The notes under the pieces were generated by a model, which was given only the letters and a program-made list of their open reading frames with translations, searched no databases and was not told the DNA's origin. DNA of 7,278 nt from Desulfobacteraceae bacterium (GTDB lineage: Bacteria; Desulfobacterota; Syntrophobacteria; BM002): positions 1 through 7,278 of the forward strand of contig PPDG01000557.1 of NCBI GenBank assembly GCA_002899795.1, in the 5' to 3' direction. Shown in pieces: positions 5,828-7,278 of the stretch. Position 1 is the stretch's first letter; each line of letters begins with the position of its first letter. The translations under genes and the position numbers were made by a program.

Positions 5828-5845
5828 CTTTGACTTACGTCAAAG
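5828..5845. promoter_or_regulatory. CRP/FNR-family operator palindrome
   Basis: ctttgacttacgtcaaag is a perfect inverted repeat with 7-base arms and a four-base spacer. The core TTGAC-N4-GTCAA is the layout of CRP/FNR-family sites (FNR: TTGAT-N4-ATCAA). The GAC/GTC half-sites fit HcpR- or DNR-like nitrosative-stress regulators better than FNR itself; that subtype assignment is from memory. Its centre is about 63 bases upstream of the zinc-ribbon start and would be at -41.5 if transcription begins near 5795, the class II activation position. Confidence 0.7.
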
Positions 5846-5960
5846 TGGTCTACTTTTTCTTCACCTAGATATTTCGTGACGCTTATTCATGGTGGGCAAT
5901 TTCCACCCTACTCAGCTTCATAGCGAGACGTGAGGTCGGGAGGTCGAGCGAGACGGAGAA

Positions 5961-5995
5961 GTTATCCGTTATTCGTTATACGTTAATCGTTATCC
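5961..5995 (+). repeat. Heptamer array, GTTATNC x5
   Basis: Five gap-free 7-base units: gttatcc, gttattc, gttatac, gttaatc, gttatcc. Only the fifth to sixth positions vary. The same GTTATNN unit appears on the opposite strand at 6056-6083. Confidence 0.8.
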
Positions 5996-6055
5996 GGCCT
6001 CATCTTGCTCTATCTTCAGAAGTTAATATCCAAAGTATTCAAATCTGATTTTTCC

Positions 6056-6083
6056 TTATAACTAATAACTTATAACCGATAAC
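6056..6083 (-). repeat. Inverted heptamer array, GTTATNN x4
   Basis: On the plus strand the units are ttataac, taataac, ttataac, cgataac; on the minus strand each begins GTTAT or GTTA. This is the reverse orientation of the array at 5961-5995, 60 bases away, so the two could pair in RNA or single-stranded DNA. Confidence 0.75.
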
Positions 6084-6092
6084 TTTCTTGTG

Positions 6093-6127
6093 CCTAGTGC
6101 TTAGTTCCTAGTGTCTAGTTCTTAGTT
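6093..6127 (+). repeat. Heptamer array, YYTAGTK x5
   Basis: Five gap-free 7-base units: cctagtg, cttagtt, cctagtg, tctagtt, cttagtt. The period is exact although the unit differs from the adjacent GTTAT arrays. Confidence 0.8.
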
Positions 6128-6145
6128 TCTCTCTGCCCGCTGTAT

Positions 6146-6169
6146 CCCTGTCCCGAGCTTGTCGCGGGG
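6146..6169 (+). repeat. Dispersed repeat, GC variant
   Basis: It reads CCCTGTCCCGAGCTTGTCGC followed by GGGG. Compared with the standard copy, CCTGAG..GAAGG is changed to CCCGAG..GCGGG, so both sides of the short stem have changed together and pairing is kept. Confidence 0.7.
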
Positions 6170-6183
6170 CTGCTCTCTGCCTG

Positions 6184-6206
6184 CCTGTCCTGAGCTTGTC
6201 GAAGGG
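6184..6206 (+). repeat. Dispersed repeat, standard copy
   Basis: It reads CCTGTCCTGAGCTTGTCGAA followed by GGG and ends seven bases before the trxB stop codon. It is the copy closest to a gene end and may act on the 3' end of the trxB transcript, as REP elements can; that is inference. Confidence 0.75.
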
Positions 6207-6213
6207 CTCACTA

Positions 6214-7197
6214 TTACTGCGCCTCACTCAATATCTCCTCCGGAAGCTCACATACCGCCTCACCCGACTTCTTCATCTCCACAAAATAAGCCGCAACCAG
6301 CGCGGCAGTGCAGCCGTCGGCAGCGGCTACCACAATCTGCTTGGCATATTTTTCTCTCAGATCACCGATCACGTATATACCAGGCATATTCGTCTCACAC
6401 TTCTCGTTGGTGACCACGTATCCATCAGCATTCATTTTTATGCCGGCGGGAACCAGCTGGTTGTTGGGAACGAAGCCTACAAAGACAAAGACACCATCTG
6501 TGGACAATTCCCGCTGTTCGCCGGTTTGGGTATCCTGTAAATCGACTGCATTAACGCCTTCGTCATTGGCTTTGATTTCGGTGACAACCGAGTTCCACAG
6601 GATCTCGATCTTACACTCATCTTTGACCCGCTGCTGGAGGATCATGCTGGCCCGCAGTGCATCCCGCCTGTGGACCAGATAAACGTGCTTGGCTAATTTA
6701 GCAAGGTAGAGAGCCTCTTCGGCGGCTGTATCTCCACCCCCCACAACTACTACAGTTTTCTCCCTGAAAAAGAAGCCGTCACAAACCCCACAGTAAGAGA
6801 CTCCCTTGCCATAGTATTCATCCTCACCAGGAATATCGAGTTTGCGGGGACTGCCACCGGTCGCCAGAATAACCGTGTGAGTCTTAAGGATGTCGCCATT
6901 GGCGAGCCGAACGGTATGAAAATCCAGCCCTGGCTCCACTGCCACAACCTCTTCCTGCACAATCTCCATACCGTATGATTGAGCATGCTGGAGGAACTTC
7001 TGTGACAGTTCGTAACCGGTTATATGCTCAAAACCGGGATAATTCTCCACAGCGTCAGATATGGCTACCTGTCCACCAGCAGCACCTTTTTCGATGAGGA
7101 TCGTCTCCAACGCTGCTCTCATGGCATATATCCCGGCACTAAGCCCTCCGGGGCCACCTCCAACGATTACGACATCATATAAAACAGCCTCCGACAT
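6214..7197 (-). CDS. trxB: Thioredoxin reductase (NADPH), low-molecular-weight type
   Basis: This 327-residue cytoplasmic FAD enzyme should pass electrons from NADPH to oxidised thioredoxin. The N-terminal FAD-binding GGGPGG is at 13-18. The redox-active pair is C136-G-V-C139 followed by DG, a common variant of the E. coli CATC site. The second Rossmann fold has GGGDTAAEEA at 153-162, and H176-R177-R178 favours NADPH over NADH. The second FAD motif is G278-D279 with QIVVAAADG at 287-295. The length is usual for the family. The ATG at 7197 has GGGAGG six bases upstream. A longer TTG start at 7236 would add 13 unconserved residues and overlap the promoter region, so I reject it. No thioredoxin gene is in the window; trxA could lie beyond the right edge. 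It runs in the same direction as the zinc-ribbon gene but 440 bases apart. Confidence 0.95.
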   Translation of the reverse strand: MSEAVLYDVVIVGGGPGGLSAGIYAMRAALETILIEKGAAGGQVAISDAVENYPGFEHITGYELSQKFLQHAQSYGMEIVQEEVVAVEPGLDFHTVRLANGDILKTHTVILATGGSPRKLDIPGEDEYYGKGVSYCGVCDGFFFREKTVVVVGGGDTAAEEALYLAKLAKHVYLVHRRDALRASMILQQRVKDECKIEILWNSVVTEIKANDEGVNAVDLQDTQTGEQRELSTDGVFVFVGFVPNNQLVPAGIKMNADGYVVTNEKCETNMPGIYVIGDLREKYAKQIVVAAADGCTAALVAAYFVEMKKSGEAVCELPEEILSEAQ

Positions 7198-7215
7198 TAA
7201 CAGCCTCCCTTCGAA

Positions 7216-7246
7216 AATATAACCTCGTAGCGACAACCCGGGTCAA
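7216..7246 (-). promoter_or_regulatory. Possible trxB promoter
   Basis: On the minus strand TTGACC (7246-7241) is a -35-like box, and TATATT (7221-7216) is a good -10-like box, 19 bases apart. The spacer is two bases longer than ideal. Transcription would start about ten bases before the ribosome-binding site GGGAGG. Confidence 0.4.
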
Positions 7247-7278
7247 AATCATTGCCCGATTTACTAAAAATAAGGATC

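Larger units (their letters stand above)
5774..6213. other. Long intergenic gap between trxB and the zinc-ribbon gene
   Basis: This 440-base gap has regulatory sequence on its left (ribosome-binding site, possible -10 box, CRP/FNR-type palindrome at 5828-5845). Next come a GGTGG/CCACC dyad (5891-5907) and a 9-base direct repeat AGCGAGACG (5922-5930 and 5947-5955). Three heptamer arrays follow (5961-5995, 6056-6083, 6093-6127), then two dispersed repeats. No gene is credible; a plus-strand reading frame starting at 6159 is a translation of the repeat. Confidence 0.65.

Noticed and set aside
6159..6413. Plus-strand reading frame containing the peptide CPELVEG
   Set aside because: The peptide is the translation of the dispersed repeat at 6184-6206, and the rest is antisense to trxB.
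7198..7236. TTG start giving a 13-residue extension of thioredoxin reductase
   Set aside because: It overlaps the possible -10 box, whereas the ATG at 7197 has a good GGGAGG site six bases upstream.

Overview
The window looks like a piece of the chromosome of an anaerobic or facultative environmental bacterium, most likely deltaproteobacterial (Desulfobacterota-like). This rests on gene style and is not a firm placement. The hints are an NtrC/AtoC-type sigma-54 activator with a soluble PAS kinase, multi-PAS sensor kinases, a zinc-ribbon protein of the HD-phosphohydrolase-related type I associate with sulfate reducers and syntrophs, a FNR/HcpR-like operator, and gaps full of short degenerate repeats. 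No rRNA, tRNA, transposase, CRISPR array or phage gene is visible.

Layout: (1) 1-310 is non-coding, with a diverged heptamer array and a small structured leader. (2) 311-1675 (+) is a sigma-54-dependent response regulator. (3) 1676-1968 is a repeat-filled gap. (4) 1969-3090 (+) is a soluble PAS histidine kinase, the likely partner of the regulator. (5) 3091-3169 is a short convergent gap with a mobile-looking repeat. (6) 3170-4693 (-) is a two-PAS NarX/LiaS-class histidine kinase with no regulator beside it. (7) 4694-5044 is non-coding, with a strong terminator hairpin, a GC-rich inverted repeat and a nonamer array. (8) 5045-5773 (-) is a cysteine-rich zinc-ribbon protein whose C-terminal half resembles an HD phosphohydrolase domain without its metal ligands. 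(9) 5774-6213 is a 440-base gap with a CRP/FNR-type palindrome next to the preceding gene and, further away, three exact-period heptamer arrays and two copies of a repeat. (10) 6214-7197 (-) is thioredoxin reductase (trxB), with a possible promoter at 7216-7246.

How the genes relate: the first two protein genes form an NtrB/NtrC-like phosphorelay that should activate sigma-54 promoters; I saw no convincing -24/-12 promoter inside the window. The other three genes are on the opposite strand, and their gaps suggest separate transcription units. The zinc-ribbon protein appears to be controlled by a CRP/FNR-family factor and lies next to thioredoxin reductase, so a redox or nitrosative-stress theme is possible but inferred. 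I found no clear new multi-gene system. The best leads are the ligand-less HD-like protein with its well-placed operator, and the pervasive 7-base-period arrays, two of which are inverted copies of the same unit.
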